Under the pieces are notes generated by a model. The model was given only the letters and a program-made list of their open reading frames with translations. It was not told the DNA's origin and made no database searches. The translations under genes and the position numbers were made by a program. A stretch of 64,000 bases of DNA from CAYQNU01 sp964419055 (lineage in GTDB: Bacteria; Bacteroidota; Bacteroidia; Flavobacteriales_D; Parvicellaceae), in the NCBI GenBank assembly GCA_964419055.1, contig CAYQNU010000001.1:427003-491002 (forward strand). The letters are read 5' to 3'. Below are positions 8,753-19,286 of this stretch, in pieces (position 1 is the stretch's first letter; the number at the start of each line of letters is the position of its first letter).

Positions 8753-11700
8753 TTATCGAATCAAGGTTACATCCCCCGATTTCCTAATGATTCTACCGTC
8801 AGCTAATTCTACTTCAAAAGTCCAAGTGTATACTCCAAGAGGAGCATCTGTTCCTTTAAATGTTCCATCCCATCCTTCATTTGGGTCAAGGGTTTGAAAA
8901 ATCAATTCACCCCAATGATTATAAATTCTAAAATCAACACCTTTAAAAGGTCCTCCTCTTATAATAAACACATCATTTTCTCCATCCCCTTCAGGTGTAA
9001 AGGCTGTTGGTAGTACTGGAAGTAAAGCAACCGTTAAATTTCTAATCGCAGTATCCGAACATCCATTGGCATCAGTAACCGTCATTATGATGGTGTATTC
9101 TCCACCATCAGCATAATTGTGAACAGGATTTTGTGCGTTATCTCCGCTTTCATCACCAAATTCCCAAAACCATGAAACTAAATTCACATTTGATGTACTT
9201 TCATCAGTAAAGAACACATTCTCCAATGCAAATGCTGGATTTGGATTGATGTCAAATGCTGCGTCAGGACCATTTTGAATGGCAATTGGAACGGTTACAC
9301 TACTGTTACAACCCAAATTAGAAGTTGCTGTAAGTGTTACATTATAGATTCCAGCCGGACTAAACGTATGGGTTGGATTAGAAACAAATGCGTTAGGTGT
9401 TCCATCTCCAAATACATATTCCCAAGCTGCAATGGTACCAGTAGAAATAAAAGAAGCATCGACAAATTGCACGGGAGCATCTACACATCCAATTGAAGGC
9501 GTGAATTGTGCAATAGGTGATGGATTAACAGTAATATTTTGTTGGATAGTATCATAACAGCCATTACTTGCTCCTGCAATTAACGTTACAATGTAATTTC
9601 CTGGTGCTGAATAGGGATGGAGCGGGTCATCAGCAATGGAGGTTTGTGAATTTCCAAAATCCCAAGCCCAACTGCTAATGGTACCATCTGTAGTTGTAGA
9701 TAAATCTGAAAAAGCAGTATTATCACCCTGACAAGCATTAGTGAAACTAAAGTTGGCATTTGGTGATGCTTTAAAAGTCACTGTGAGTTGATCGGTTTCT
9801 ACCGCACAACCAAATTCACCTAATGTAGATAATATAAGATTGACACTCCCATTAGCTACATCTAATGGAGAAGGGTAATAAAAGGTTGAAAGTAAATTGG
9901 CACTTGGATTAAAGGTACCTGTACCTGTTGAAGACCATACTCCAGCAGCATTTGGGCCGCTAACTGTTCCATTTAATCCAATAACTTCATTATTACAAAA
10001 CGACAAATCATTTCCTGCAACGGGTGTTGGTGGAGCTACAAAATAAACTCTCATAGAATCTTGTTCCACTGGACAAATACCGCCTGTTGTAGATAAAAAT
10101 ACATCTATAAAACCAATGGCTGTGTCCAAAGGATGAATATTATAAAAAGTACTCAAAGCAGTTGGAGCTACTATGGTTCCTATCCCTGTTGTGCTCCAAG
10201 AAGTTGGAAAACCAAGTGTAACCGTACCTTCTAGCGGCAAAACGTTTACATTTGAACAAATAGAATCGGATGAAGTAATAGTAATTTGAGGACTATCAAC
10301 AATGGTAATTTCTAAACTGTCGGTAACGGCCAAACAGCCGCCATTATTGGTTGTTGTTAAATAAATAGTAAATGAACCAACGGCCGTGTCAGAAGGAGTA
10401 ACTAAATAATCGGTATTTAAATCGGTAGCAGAAACATCAAAAACTCCCGATCCGGTAGTTGTCCATTCTGCTGTACCTGCTCCACCTACCACCGATCCAC
10501 TCAACGAAACGGATGGCGAACTAGCACAAATAACTTGATTGGCACCCGCAAAAACAGATGGTGGATCCACAAAATAGATGACCACTGTATCCTGATCATT
10601 TGGACATGCAAAAAAGCTTCCTTGTGAGCTATAAAATAATGCTACGCTATCATTAGCAAGGTCAGTTGGTGAAGGAGTATAGGTTGTACTAGGGCTACCA
10701 GCATTTGCAAAAACACCCCCTGCACCTCCAGTCCAAATAGAACCAGCAGCATATAAAAAGGTACCATTAATAGGTAATGGTGAAATGTTGTTTTTACAAT
10801 AAGAATCTGTAAACGTGGTTGTTACAATCGGAGATTGAATAAAACTTACTTTCATAGTATCTCTAACAGGTGTACAATTTCCCGTTGAAGAAAGTACAAA
10901 AGTCAACTCACCTTGCGCATAATCACTTGTACTGGGTACATAATTAGTAACCAATGTTGTGGGATTATTCAACGTTCCACTTCCATTCAAAACAGTCCAA
11001 ACACCTGTTGTAGAACCTCCTTCAACCGAACCGTTCAGGTTAATAAAAGGTTCCCCATTACACAATATGGTATCGTTTCCAGCCTTGGTATACACTCTTC
11101 TTAAGAATGATGACATATAATGATACAAACAACCTGTAGCTGGACCACCATTAATAACACCAAGTGAAAATAAGCCTGTAGAATTAGTAATAATGTTGGC
11201 CGAATTGACCGGAACATCTGTTGTATTGTAGGCTATTTGAGTACCAACCCAAGCTCCGCCAGTTCCAGGAACAGGGTTAAAGGCAGCAGCAGGAACTAAT
11301 AATGGATTTCCATTTAATTGAAAGTTTCCTTGATCCCCGTTTTGACATAGAATATTCAATAAAAACTGTTGTCCATTATTTCGTGCAAAAGAAACTTGAT
11401 CAGAGCCAGCACAATTTAATGGAGGTAATATAGCTTGCCCCAATTCGCAACCATATCCTGACATATGAATTAAATAAACGGGCTTGTCTGAACTAATGTA
11501 GGTCAACGCTTGAGTAATATTATACATTCTTGTATCTCCTTGATTGAGTATGAAGGTGCTTACTGTACCATCATCTATGGTTAATGTTGTAAAATTCTCG
11601 CTAGCAACTACAAATATAGACTCTTCGGAGCCTGTATTTAAGAAACCTCTATTTACAATGTATTCATTACCGATTACATCAGTAGGCACAATTTGATCCC

Positions 11701-12499
11701 CCATCAAATCATAACATCCTCCACCGCCAGAAGGGTTTACAGAGTCGTCATTGGTTGTAATAGCTACGGGTTTATCCGAAACCACAATAGATCCCGATAA
11801 ATTACTTCCCACTACATTCGTTATTTGAGTAGTGTTTTCGCAAGTATATACACTTCCCGCAAATGGCAGAAATACTGAATAGGTAACATTAGCAGGGTGA
11901 CCACCAATGGTAGCACATCTTGGAGTAATCCAAATAGTAGTGTTATTTTGAGTAGCTACAACCGAGAAAAATTGTTTGGGCTGTGTAATTACCCCATCTC
12001 CATTTACATCTCCCGTTAGCGTTCTATTTCTCCATCTTGTTTGGAAGGGTGTTACAAATTCTGTCCCCATACCATTCGTTCCCTTTAAGGAATAGGTTTC
12101 AGGATTGTTGGGAGTACCTGGAGAAATGGTCACTGTATCGGAGATAAAATCATACACAACCGTAGTAAGTTCATTCGAAGTAATTTTAAATCCTGTATTT
12201 AATACTACATCAGCGGGTTTACTTTCAAGTGATGCAACTAAATGGGACATCGATTTTGAAAAAACCGTATTTGGAGGAATGGTAAAAGTGGTATCATAAC
12301 TGGCAGCAGGCTGCTGAATCCGAACGATAGTTGGATTATTGAATGTAGAAATTCGATACGCCATGTGAATATTGTTATCGTGATCTTGGGTAACCCAAGG
12401 TGCAGCAAACCAAAACACAGTGTCAATCTGTGCGTTAACTTGACTCACCGAAAGTGAAATCAAACTAACGAAAATTAATATGGATTTGATATAATTCAT
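8753..12499 (-). CDS. Giant surface adhesin with PKD repeats and CHU_C (T9SS type B) tail
   Basis: The 1248-aa protein begins with a signal peptide (MNYIKSILIFVSLISLSVSQVNAQ). An N-terminal region resembling the IgGFc-binding domain (about 30-465) follows; its markers are TPFQTRW, TIWITPR and GDQIVPTDVIGNEYIV. Five roughly 90-residue Ig-like modules come next (about 465-915), with a repeated GxWSTTGTGTFxPS pattern. Three PKD domains follow (about 915-1160; SSWAWDFGNSQTS, WFWEFGDESGD). The gliding-motility-associated C-terminal domain closes the protein (TPEGDGENDVF, RIYNHWGELIF, GWDGTFKG). It should be secreted by the type IX system and held by the adjacent PorP/SprF. It is a paralogue of 13521-16943. 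Ligand unknown. Confidence 0.9.
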   Translation of the reverse strand: MNYIKSILIFVSLISLSVSQVNAQIDTVFWFAAPWVTQDHDNNIHMAYRISTFNNPTIVRIQQPAASYDTTFTIPPNTVFSKSMSHLVASLESKPADVVLNTGFKITSNELTTVVYDFISDTVTISPGTPNNPETYSLKGTNGMGTEFVTPFQTRWRNRTLTGDVNGDGVITQPKQFFSVVATQNNTTIWITPRCATIGGHPANVTYSVFLPFAGSVYTCENTTQITNVVGSNLSGSIVVSDKPVAITTNDDSVNPSGGGGCYDLMGDQIVPTDVIGNEYIVNRGFLNTGSEESIFVVASENFTTLTIDDGTVSTFILNQGDTRMYNITQALTYISSDKPVYLIHMSGYGCELGQAILPPLNCAGSDQVSFARNNGQQFLLNILCQNGDQGNFQLNGNPLLVPAAAFNPVPGTGGAWVGTQIAYNTTDVPVNSANIITNSTGLFSLGVINGGPATGCLYHYMSSFLRRVYTKAGNDTILCNGEPFINLNGSVEGGSTTGVWTVLNGSGTLNNPTTLVTNYVPSTSDYAQGELTFVLSSTGNCTPVRDTMKVSFIQSPIVTTTFTDSYCKNNISPLPINGTFLYAAGSIWTGGAGGVFANAGSPSTTYTPSPTDLANDSVALFYSSQGSFFACPNDQDTVVIYFVDPPSVFAGANQVICASSPSVSLSGSVVGGAGTAEWTTTGSGVFDVSATDLNTDYLVTPSDTAVGSFTIYLTTTNNGGCLAVTDSLEITIVDSPQITITSSDSICSNVNVLPLEGTVTLGFPTSWSTTGIGTIVAPTALSTFYNIHPLDTAIGFIDVFLSTTGGICPVEQDSMRVYFVAPPTPVAGNDLSFCNNEVIGLNGTVSGPNAAGVWSSTGTGTFNPSANLLSTFYYPSPLDVANGSVNLILSTLGEFGCAVETDQLTVTFKASPNANFSFTNACQGDNTAFSDLSTTTDGTISSWAWDFGNSQTSIADDPLHPYSAPGNYIVTLIAGASNGCYDTIQQNITVNPSPIAQFTPSIGCVDAPVQFVDASFISTGTIAAWEYVFGDGTPNAFVSNPTHTFSPAGIYNVTLTATSNLGCNSSVTVPIAIQNGPDAAFDINPNPAFALENVFFTDESTSNVNLVSWFWEFGDESGDNAQNPVHNYADGGEYTIIMTVTDANGCSDTAIRNLTVALLPVLPTAFTPEGDGENDVFIIRGGPFKGVDFRIYNHWGELIFQTLDPNEGWDGTFKGTDAPLGVYTWTFEVELADGRIIRKSGDVTLIR

Positions 12500-12530
12500 A
12501 ATGTAAGGCTTTTGTATTGGAAAGGGCAGT

Positions 12531-13514
12531 TTATTTAGTTTCTTTTTCTTTAGCTTTTTTCTTCATTTCCTCCATAATGCTGTTGTTCAGCTTTTCGTCC
12601 TCTTCTTCCAAAGAAGGCTTAGGTTTGGTGGTCACAAAAGACAAAGTAATTTCGTGTGTTCCATTCTGATATTGGCTTATTCCTGATAACGAATAATCAA
12701 AACTGTAACCTAATTCATAACGATCTTTTAAACGAATTCCTGCGCAAATAGCAGCAGCATCATTGGAACGGTAAACCGTTCCTCCCCAATATTTTTTATC
12801 ATAGGCCACTTTTAGCATAGCATTCCACTGCAAAGGGAAACTTCCCATTTGTCTGGCTAAAATAGCTGGTTGGAACGACCACTTACTTTTTTCCTTTTCA
12901 AACGTATATCCCATTATACCTACATAATGCATTTGTAGACTTGAATTAAACGTAGTGAATTCGATAGATTTTCCTAAAATCTGATGAACAGAAGCCATCA
13001 AAAAGAATTTTTTGGAATATAAATGAATTCCAGAATTTAAATCCACAGCATTCGCAGCATAAACATTGCCCGTCAATACAGCATCTGCAGCATCAACAAT
13101 TCGGGCATCATATAATCTAATTCGGTATTGCACATATCCTGGTTGAACTCCCAATCCCAATTTAAGTTTTTCACCTAATTTTACATGATAAGCATAATTA
13201 AGATAAACACCCGTATTTTGCATCAATCCCAAACGATCACTTATTAACGAAATACCATATCCATGTTTACCCTTGTTTTTAATGGAGCCATTAAAATTTC
13301 CCATAAAGGTAACGGGAGCATCTTCAAAACCCGTCCATTGATTGCGGTAACTCATATTAGCGGTATGCACATTTTTACTTCCGGCAATGGCAGGATTGTA
13401 ATAATACTCGTTCATTAAAAAATTGGTATACGTAGCTTGCATTTGAGCTGTTATTTCTAACGATGAACTCAATACAACTTGCAACAACACTATAAAGCTT
13501 ATTCTTTTCATCAT
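12531..13514 (-). CDS. PorP/SprF family type IX secretion outer-membrane protein (second copy)
   Basis: The 327-aa product has a signal peptide (ISFIVLLQVVLSSSLEITAQ) and the family hallmark MQATYTNFLMNEYYYNPAIAGS, then MSYRNQWTGFEDAPVTFMG. These are closer to the classic PorP/SprF sequence than those of the copy at 7741-8745. After the barrel it carries a charged, Lys/Glu-rich C-terminal tail (about 290-327), unusual for the family and absent from the other copy. It lies 6 bp after one giant adhesin gene and 31 bp before the other, so each adhesin is followed by its own PorP. Confidence 0.92.
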   Translation of the reverse strand: MMKRISFIVLLQVVLSSSLEITAQMQATYTNFLMNEYYYNPAIAGSKNVHTANMSYRNQWTGFEDAPVTFMGNFNGSIKNKGKHGYGISLISDRLGLMQNTGVYLNYAYHVKLGEKLKLGLGVQPGYVQYRIRLYDARIVDAADAVLTGNVYAANAVDLNSGIHLYSKKFFLMASVHQILGKSIEFTTFNSSLQMHYVGIMGYTFEKEKSKWSFQPAILARQMGSFPLQWNAMLKVAYDKKYWGGTVYRSNDAAAICAGIRLKDRYELGYSFDYSLSGISQYQNGTHEITLSFVTTKPKPSLEEEDEKLNNSIMEEMKKKAKEKETK

Positions 13515-13520
13515 GTTGTA

Positions 13521-16500
13521 TTAGTTTTTTGAACGTAACAATAAAAGCGCACCTTTGAATGGAGGTGTGTTTGCACTGTCGTTTAAGTTAATAATATAAT
13601 AATAGGTTCCATCAGGCACCATTTCTCCTTGATAAGTTCCATCCCAAGCTGTGTATGAACCATCTGTTAAATACAACTGTTGACCCCATCTGTTATAGAT
13701 TTCCACTTGAGCTTGAGGATATAATAAGTTCAAAAAATCCAATTCCCATGTGTCATTACTACCATCACCATTGGGAGAAAAGGCGTTGGGTATTAATTCA
13801 ATAATCTCAGTTGTAATGGTGTTTATTGAAATGAGTGCTTGTGCACTGTCTACACATCCAAAATCTCCTTCCACATAAAGTGTTACAATATAATTTCCAT
13901 TGTCAAAATAGGTGTAACTTGGATTCTGAGTGGTAGATGTATTTCCATTTCCGAAATTCCATAAATAAGAAGTAGCGTTGAAAGAGGTATCAACAAAATT
14001 AAAAACAGCACCAATGTTCAATCCATTTGATGTATTGTAAAAGAACCCTGCATCTGGTCTAGGAGGAATAACAATAGATTGAATAGTAGTATCTACACAA
14101 CCATTTATGGTAGATACAATTTGAGAAATTACAAATGTTCCAGATCCTACGAATAATTGCGTTGGATTTTGAGCAGAAATAGAACCTTGTCCGCCAAAAT
14201 CATAAAACCAAGAGTTAATAACATCATTAGCAACTGTTGACTGATCGTTAAAATCAATGGTAATTTGTGACCCATCACAATTTACGGAGTAATCAAAATC
14301 AGCATTTGGCAAAGGAAATACGCTTACTGATTGATTAATCGTATCGACACAACCAACATTTGTGGTGACAATCAATTCCACATCGTAATCACCAGGTGCT
14401 GTGTAATCATGAGTGTTGTTCTGATTGGTGGAGGTAGTTCCATCACCAAAATCCCAATTCCAATTACTAATTGATCCATAACCAGGTAGCGAAAAATCAG
14501 TAAAAACAGTCGTGTTGTTTAAACAAATTTCATTGTAATTGAAGTTAGAAAATGGAGGAGCAACAAACAATATTTGAACATTGTCTGATACTGCGTTACA
14601 ATTTCCATTGTTAGTTGAAGTAAGTGTCAAAAATACACTTCCATTACTGATTTCAGTGGCACTTGGCGTATATTGAGTAAGTAAGTTGGTGTTGTTAGGG
14701 TTGAAAGTGCCTGTTCCTAATGACCAAATACCCGTAGAAGTTGGGCCTGAAACTGTGCCTGCCAAATCCACAAAAGGAACGTTGGTACAAGCAATTATCG
14801 TTTGACCTGCATCTACTGTTGGGGCATCAGTGAAAGTAACCAAAATACTATCGATAACCGAAACACAAGTACCGTTTGAAGTAGATTCCAAATACAGCAT
14901 CACGGAACCGTTTACAACATCAGCCACACTAGGGCTGTAAGTACAATTTAATGTTAGATTGTTTGGTGAAAAAATCCCATTACCTGCAGTGATCCATTTT
15001 CCAGTAGTAGTAACTCCCGTAACCGAACCATTCAATTGAACATCGGGATTATTTGAACAAGAACTTACAGTAACCGGTCCTGCGTCAACGGTTGCAGCAA
15101 CAGTAATGGTAACTTGCATAGTATCTGTGGTTCCCAAACAAGCCCCTTCGTTGGTTGAACTTAGAACTAGTTTAACCGAACCCGCTAAAATATCTGCTGG
15201 TGAAGGAATGTAGGTAGCGTTTAAATCTGTGATTGATGGAGAAAATGCACCTGTACCCAATGTTGACCATTCTCCAGTGGTAGCTCCACCAAATACGTTC
15301 CCGTTCAGTTGAACAACTGAATTGTTTTCACAAACTATTTGATCTACAGAGGCATTAACAATTGGAGCTGGAGTAACCACCAATTCAATGGTATCTCGTT
15401 GCACAGGGCAAGGTCCAGTAGAGCTTAAAATAATTTTTATAGGGCTAATTATCGTATCCAAATTGCTGGGAATGTAATTATTGGTTAGTGAACTCAGTCC
15501 ATTTTGGAAAGACCCAAATCCATTACTGCTCCATATTCCAGTAACCGAACCTCCGCCTACTACACCACTTATTGAAAAGGGTATATTAGCACAAACAGTG
15601 TCACTTACACCGGCATCCACAAAAGGATACGAATTAAATTCAGAATGATAGGCATAACTACTTCCATTGGCGTGTGAACCGGACAATACTCCTAATCCAA
15701 AAACATCACCACTATTGGTTACCTCATTATAAGAATTTACGGGTACATCGGTAGTGTTGAAATAAAATAACCCCACTTTAAATGCCCCAGAAGTTCCAGG
15801 AACGGTTTGAAATTGCGCTGGATTAATTAAAGAGGTATTTCCATTTAGGGTAAATTGATTTTCGAATCCGGAACGTGTGTAAAGTATTATACCCAACGAA
15901 TCACTTGATGAGCGCGTAAATGCCGTGTTGTAGGTTCCTGCACAATACACGTTTGGTACTTGTGCACTTGACATGCTGCATCCATTCCCTGATGTGTGGT
16001 ATACATAAACCGGTTTGTTGGTTTTTATATAGTTTACACCTTGTGTCAAAACATATTCGTATGTTTCACTCCAACTAATTAAGGATGTGGTGGTTGAAGA
16101 ACTTGTTATGGTTAGATTTGTTCCGTTTTGTGTAGCAAGTATGTAAACGCGCTCATTTGTAGCGGTTGATTTTCTAATTATAAAATCAGTACCTGCAAAT
16201 TCAGAGGTAGTTATTTGATCACCGATCGTACTTAAACAACCTGTATTTGTAAGGCCTCCTTCATGAACCGTTATAGCAATAGGTTTGTTTGAAGAAACAA
16301 TTGAACCAGCTAAACTTGTGCTAGCAACAGCATCTACCTCTCTCACACTATAGGTTTCACCTTCATTTAAAACACGTGAAAAAGAAACATTGGCGCTGCC
16401 GCCAACAACATTAGCTCTAGGCGTTATAAGAATGGTTGTATTATCTTCAGTGGCTACAATATCAATGGAATTTGTTGAAGTAGGAGTGGTGGTTCCCGTG

Positions 16501-16943
16501 TTCCAAAATTTTTGAAAAGGGGTGTAAAAATTAGTTCCCATTGCTTTAGTTCCTTTTAAAGAAAAAAGGGCGCGATTACCTGCGGCTCTAATTTCATAAT
16601 TGGCATTAATAGGAGAAGTAGCAGTAATTTTAAGTCCGTTTGATGAAATCACGTTGGCAGCAGGGCTCTCAATTTGAGCAATAAAAGGTGTTAAATTTAC
16701 ACTGTCAACTTGATTGGCGGGAATGGTCAAAGTAATTGGGGTAAAACCACCATTGGCAGGTTGTGTAATGGTAATGGTAGCGGGGTTTTGATACGTCATA
16801 AAACGCAAATAAATGGGGTCATCTCCTAAGCTATTGGACACTTCAGGCGCTGCAAACCAAAATACAGTATCTATCTGTGCTGTTGAACTTAATGGAGCAA
16901 AGCTCAAAAGCAACAGACCAATTTTTAGTAAATTTTTTATCAT
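13521..16943 (-). CDS. Giant surface adhesin with PKD repeats and CHU_C tail (first gene of operon)
   Basis: This 1140-aa paralogue of 8753-12499 has the same order: signal peptide (KIGLLLLSFAPLSSTAQ), an IgGFc-binding-like region (about 25-435; IDTVFWFAAPEVSNSLGDD, TPFQKFW, TILITPR), four Ig-like modules (about 440-800), three PKD domains (about 800-1045; SNWNWDFGDGTTSTNQ), and a CHU_C tail (AFSPNGDGSNDTWELDF, EIYNRWGQQLYL). It has one Ig-like module fewer than its paralogue. It is the first gene of the leftward operon; the 218-bp gap to the divergent kinase at 17162 should hold the promoter, which I could not locate. Confidence 0.9.
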   Translation of the reverse strand: MIKNLLKIGLLLLSFAPLSSTAQIDTVFWFAAPEVSNSLGDDPIYLRFMTYQNPATITITQPANGGFTPITLTIPANQVDSVNLTPFIAQIESPAANVISSNGLKITATSPINANYEIRAAGNRALFSLKGTKAMGTNFYTPFQKFWNTGTTTPTSTNSIDIVATEDNTTILITPRANVVGGSANVSFSRVLNEGETYSVREVDAVASTSLAGSIVSSNKPIAITVHEGGLTNTGCLSTIGDQITTSEFAGTDFIIRKSTATNERVYILATQNGTNLTITSSSTTTSLISWSETYEYVLTQGVNYIKTNKPVYVYHTSGNGCSMSSAQVPNVYCAGTYNTAFTRSSSDSLGIILYTRSGFENQFTLNGNTSLINPAQFQTVPGTSGAFKVGLFYFNTTDVPVNSYNEVTNSGDVFGLGVLSGSHANGSSYAYHSEFNSYPFVDAGVSDTVCANIPFSISGVVGGGSVTGIWSSNGFGSFQNGLSSLTNNYIPSNLDTIISPIKIILSSTGPCPVQRDTIELVVTPAPIVNASVDQIVCENNSVVQLNGNVFGGATTGEWSTLGTGAFSPSITDLNATYIPSPADILAGSVKLVLSSTNEGACLGTTDTMQVTITVAATVDAGPVTVSSCSNNPDVQLNGSVTGVTTTGKWITAGNGIFSPNNLTLNCTYSPSVADVVNGSVMLYLESTSNGTCVSVIDSILVTFTDAPTVDAGQTIIACTNVPFVDLAGTVSGPTSTGIWSLGTGTFNPNNTNLLTQYTPSATEISNGSVFLTLTSTNNGNCNAVSDNVQILFVAPPFSNFNYNEICLNNTTVFTDFSLPGYGSISNWNWDFGDGTTSTNQNNTHDYTAPGDYDVELIVTTNVGCVDTINQSVSVFPLPNADFDYSVNCDGSQITIDFNDQSTVANDVINSWFYDFGGQGSISAQNPTQLFVGSGTFVISQIVSTINGCVDTTIQSIVIPPRPDAGFFYNTSNGLNIGAVFNFVDTSFNATSYLWNFGNGNTSTTQNPSYTYFDNGNYIVTLYVEGDFGCVDSAQALISINTITTEIIELIPNAFSPNGDGSNDTWELDFLNLLYPQAQVEIYNRWGQQLYLTDGSYTAWDGTYQGEMVPDGTYYYIINLNDSANTPPFKGALLLLRSKN

Positions 16944-17161
16944 AAAAGGAAATTTCTGTGAAATAAAGGAGGTAATTTTGTTGAAAAAATAATTGGTTTT
17001 TTATAACTTGGTAGGTTTTAAACTGCGAAATTAAACTTTTAAACAGTAGCATCAAAATATTTTGTCAGTAAAAAAGGAATGTTTAAGGAAAAAACCACTA
17101 ATTTGGTCGGATATTTTTCGAACAATAAATCGTTCATATAAAATCAATAGTTAATTAAAAC

Positions 17162-18484
17162 ATGAAAACTAAGAACATTCGTTTAATAATAATCTTTTCA
17201 ATCATTGCCATTATTGGAGTTATTATTAATCAATATTTTTTAGTGAAAAATGCTCTCGAAATTCAATATAAAACGATTGAAATTCAGAAGAAGAATATTA
17301 CAGTAGAACGCGAGCAATTTGACAACCAAGTTATTCTATCATTGGTTGGGGTAAGAGATGAGCTTATTTCATTGAACATTGAAGCAGCGGGAGCTTATTT
17401 GGAGCCGGTAAAACAAATTGCTAAAAACTATTTTGTAGTAAGTTTTTATGACACATTGAATCCTGGTTTATTAGAAAATTTATTGGTGAGCAACTTCACA
17501 GAATACAACATTTCTGAACCATTCGAATACGGTATTTATGATTGTTATATTGATTCTATAATTTTTGATAAATATGTTGATTTAAGTAAAAAAGAAGTTT
17601 CTAAATCAGAAAACAAAGTTCCTCAAGAAAAATGGGAACATGACGGACATTATTTTGGAGTTTATTTCCCTTACCGTGAAGACCGAATCATCGATGAAAG
17701 CGATCATCTATCTGTGGCTTATGTTTGGTCTACAGTTTTAATAGGAATTGTCTTAGCTGTTTTCTTTTTGTCACTTATAACCATCTTGAAACAAAAAAGG
17801 CTATCTGAGGTCAAAACCGATTTTATTAACAACATGACTCATGAGCTCAAAACGCCTATCGCCACTATATCATTATCGAGTGAAGTGCTCAAAAAAGGAG
17901 ATATTGACCCTGAGCGTTTATCTCGATATGCCCACATCATCAGCACTGAAAATTCGAGACTGGAATCGCAAGTTGAACGCGTATTACAATTGGCGAAACT
18001 AGAAAATGGTAAAATTACCCTCAAGGAAGAGCTTTTTGATATTCACGAGTTAATTAAAAAATCCGCCATAACATTTAAGCTGAGTATTGAACAACTAAAT
18101 GGAGAACTTACTTTTGATTTAAGAGCCAATGCTGTTAAAATTTATGCGGATAAAGTGCACGTAACCAACATACTGTATAATTTGTTGGACAATGCTGTAA
18201 AATACAGCAATGACGAGCCAAAAATTAAAATTGAAACGGAGAACTTTAATCACGGAATAGCCATTTACATTCACGATAATGGAAAAGGAATGACGAAAGA
18301 TCAAACAAAACAAATTTTTGATAAGTTTTATCGCGTTCCCACGGGAAGTGTTCATGATGTGAAAGGGTTTGGTTTGGGCCTTTATTATGTGAAGGAAATT
18401 ATAAAAGCTCATAAAGGAAAAATAAGTGTTACAAGTGAGGTAAATAAAGGCAGTACTTTTCAATTTTGGCTACCTTTAGAGTAA
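17162..18484 (+). CDS. Membrane sensor histidine kinase (OmpR-pair type)
   Basis: The 440-aa protein has an N-terminal membrane segment (about 7-27), an extracytoplasmic sensor (about 28-187) and a second membrane segment (about 188-210). HisKA has the phospho-acceptor His227 in NNMTHELKTPIATI, and HATPase_c has N box NLLDNAVKYS, G1 HDNGKGM and G2 GFGLGLYYVKEI. There is no clear HAMP domain between membrane segment and HisKA, as in Bacteroides RprX-like kinases. It is followed after 110 bp by a response regulator of the matching class. The stimulus is unknown. It diverges from the adhesin operon, which it might control, but nothing in the sequence shows this. Confidence 0.9.
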   Translation: MKTKNIRLIIIFSIIAIIGVIINQYFLVKNALEIQYKTIEIQKKNITVEREQFDNQVILSLVGVRDELISLNIEAAGAYLEPVKQIAKNYFVVSFYDTLNPGLLENLLVSNFTEYNISEPFEYGIYDCYIDSIIFDKYVDLSKKEVSKSENKVPQEKWEHDGHYFGVYFPYREDRIIDESDHLSVAYVWSTVLIGIVLAVFFLSLITILKQKRLSEVKTDFINNMTHELKTPIATISLSSEVLKKGDIDPERLSRYAHIISTENSRLESQVERVLQLAKLENGKITLKEELFDIHELIKKSAITFKLSIEQLNGELTFDLRANAVKIYADKVHVTNILYNLLDNAVKYSNDEPKIKIETENFNHGIAIYIHDNGKGMTKDQTKQIFDKFYRVPTGSVHDVKGFGLGLYYVKEIIKAHKGKISVTSEVNKGSTFQFWLPLE

Positions 18485-18594
18485 AACCTGTAAGCTCTAA
18501 TGTTTTTCTTACCGTTCAGTTTAACAAATAATTGACAAAATAATTTTAATCACCGTTCCATTAATCACTATTTTTACATACCAAACAGTAAGTC

Positions 18595-19278
18595 ATGCAA
18601 AATAACGGAAACATATTATTAGTTGAAGACGACCTAAATTTAGGTTTTGTAATTCAAGATGCTTTAAAAATGAATCATTTTAAAGTTACTCTAGCTCAAG
18701 ACGGTAAAGAAGGGTTAAAAGTTTTTAGCGAAAACGAATTTGACCTGTGCCTTTTTGACGTTATGTTGCCCAAAAAAGATGGTTTTAGTTTGGCCGAAGA
18801 TGTAAGAAAATTAAATTCAAAAATCCCCATTATATTTCTGACAGCCAAATCCCTAACGGAAGACAAAATTAAAGGATTTAAAGTGGGTGCCGATGACTAC
18901 GTTACCAAACCATTTAATATGGACGAACTCATTTTAAGAATTGAAGCCATCCTTAAAAGATCCGGTAGCTCTGTTGAAACGCAATTCGATTTCCCGCTGG
19001 GCAAATATCATTTTGACTCGGCTAATTATACCCTAACATTAAATGGCGAAAGTAAAACCCTAACCAAAAAAGAAGCGGATATCCTTAAAATATTGTGTGA
19101 GCAAAAAGGTAAAGTTGTAGAACGTGAATTAATCTTAAATATGGTTTGGGGTGACGATAGCTATTTTAACGGCAGGAGTTTAGATGTTTTCATAACCAAA
19201 CTAAGAAAATATTTAACTGAAGATCCTACAGTGACCATTAAAAATATTCACGGGGTTGGATTTAGCTTAGATTTTTAG
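18595..19278 (+). CDS. OmpR/PhoB-family response regulator
   Basis: This 227-aa protein has a receiver domain with acidic pair Glu11/Asp12, phospho-acceptor Asp55 (LFDVMLPKKDG), Thr/Ala in FLTAK and Lys in YVTKPF. A winged-helix trans_reg_C domain follows (LTKKEADILKILCEQKGKVV, FNGRSLDVFITKLRKYL, IHGVGFSLDF). Length and order are exactly those of the OmpR/PhoB family, close to RprY of Bacteroides. It is the partner of the kinase before it. The stop codon lies 8 bp from the stop of the convergent gene, leaving no room for a separate terminator. Confidence 0.93.
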   Translation: MQNNGNILLVEDDLNLGFVIQDALKMNHFKVTLAQDGKEGLKVFSENEFDLCLFDVMLPKKDGFSLAEDVRKLNSKIPIIFLTAKSLTEDKIKGFKVGADDYVTKPFNMDELILRIEAILKRSGSSVETQFDFPLGKYHFDSANYTLTLNGESKTLTKKEADILKILCEQKGKVVERELILNMVWGDDSYFNGRSLDVFITKLRKYLTEDPTVTIKNIHGVGFSLDF

Positions 19279-19286
19279 TGAAACCA

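Noticed and set aside
8753..16943. DNA tandem repeats in the adhesin genes
   Set aside because: The Ig-like and PKD modules are repeated only at the protein level; nucleotide identity between modules is too low for recent tandem duplication.
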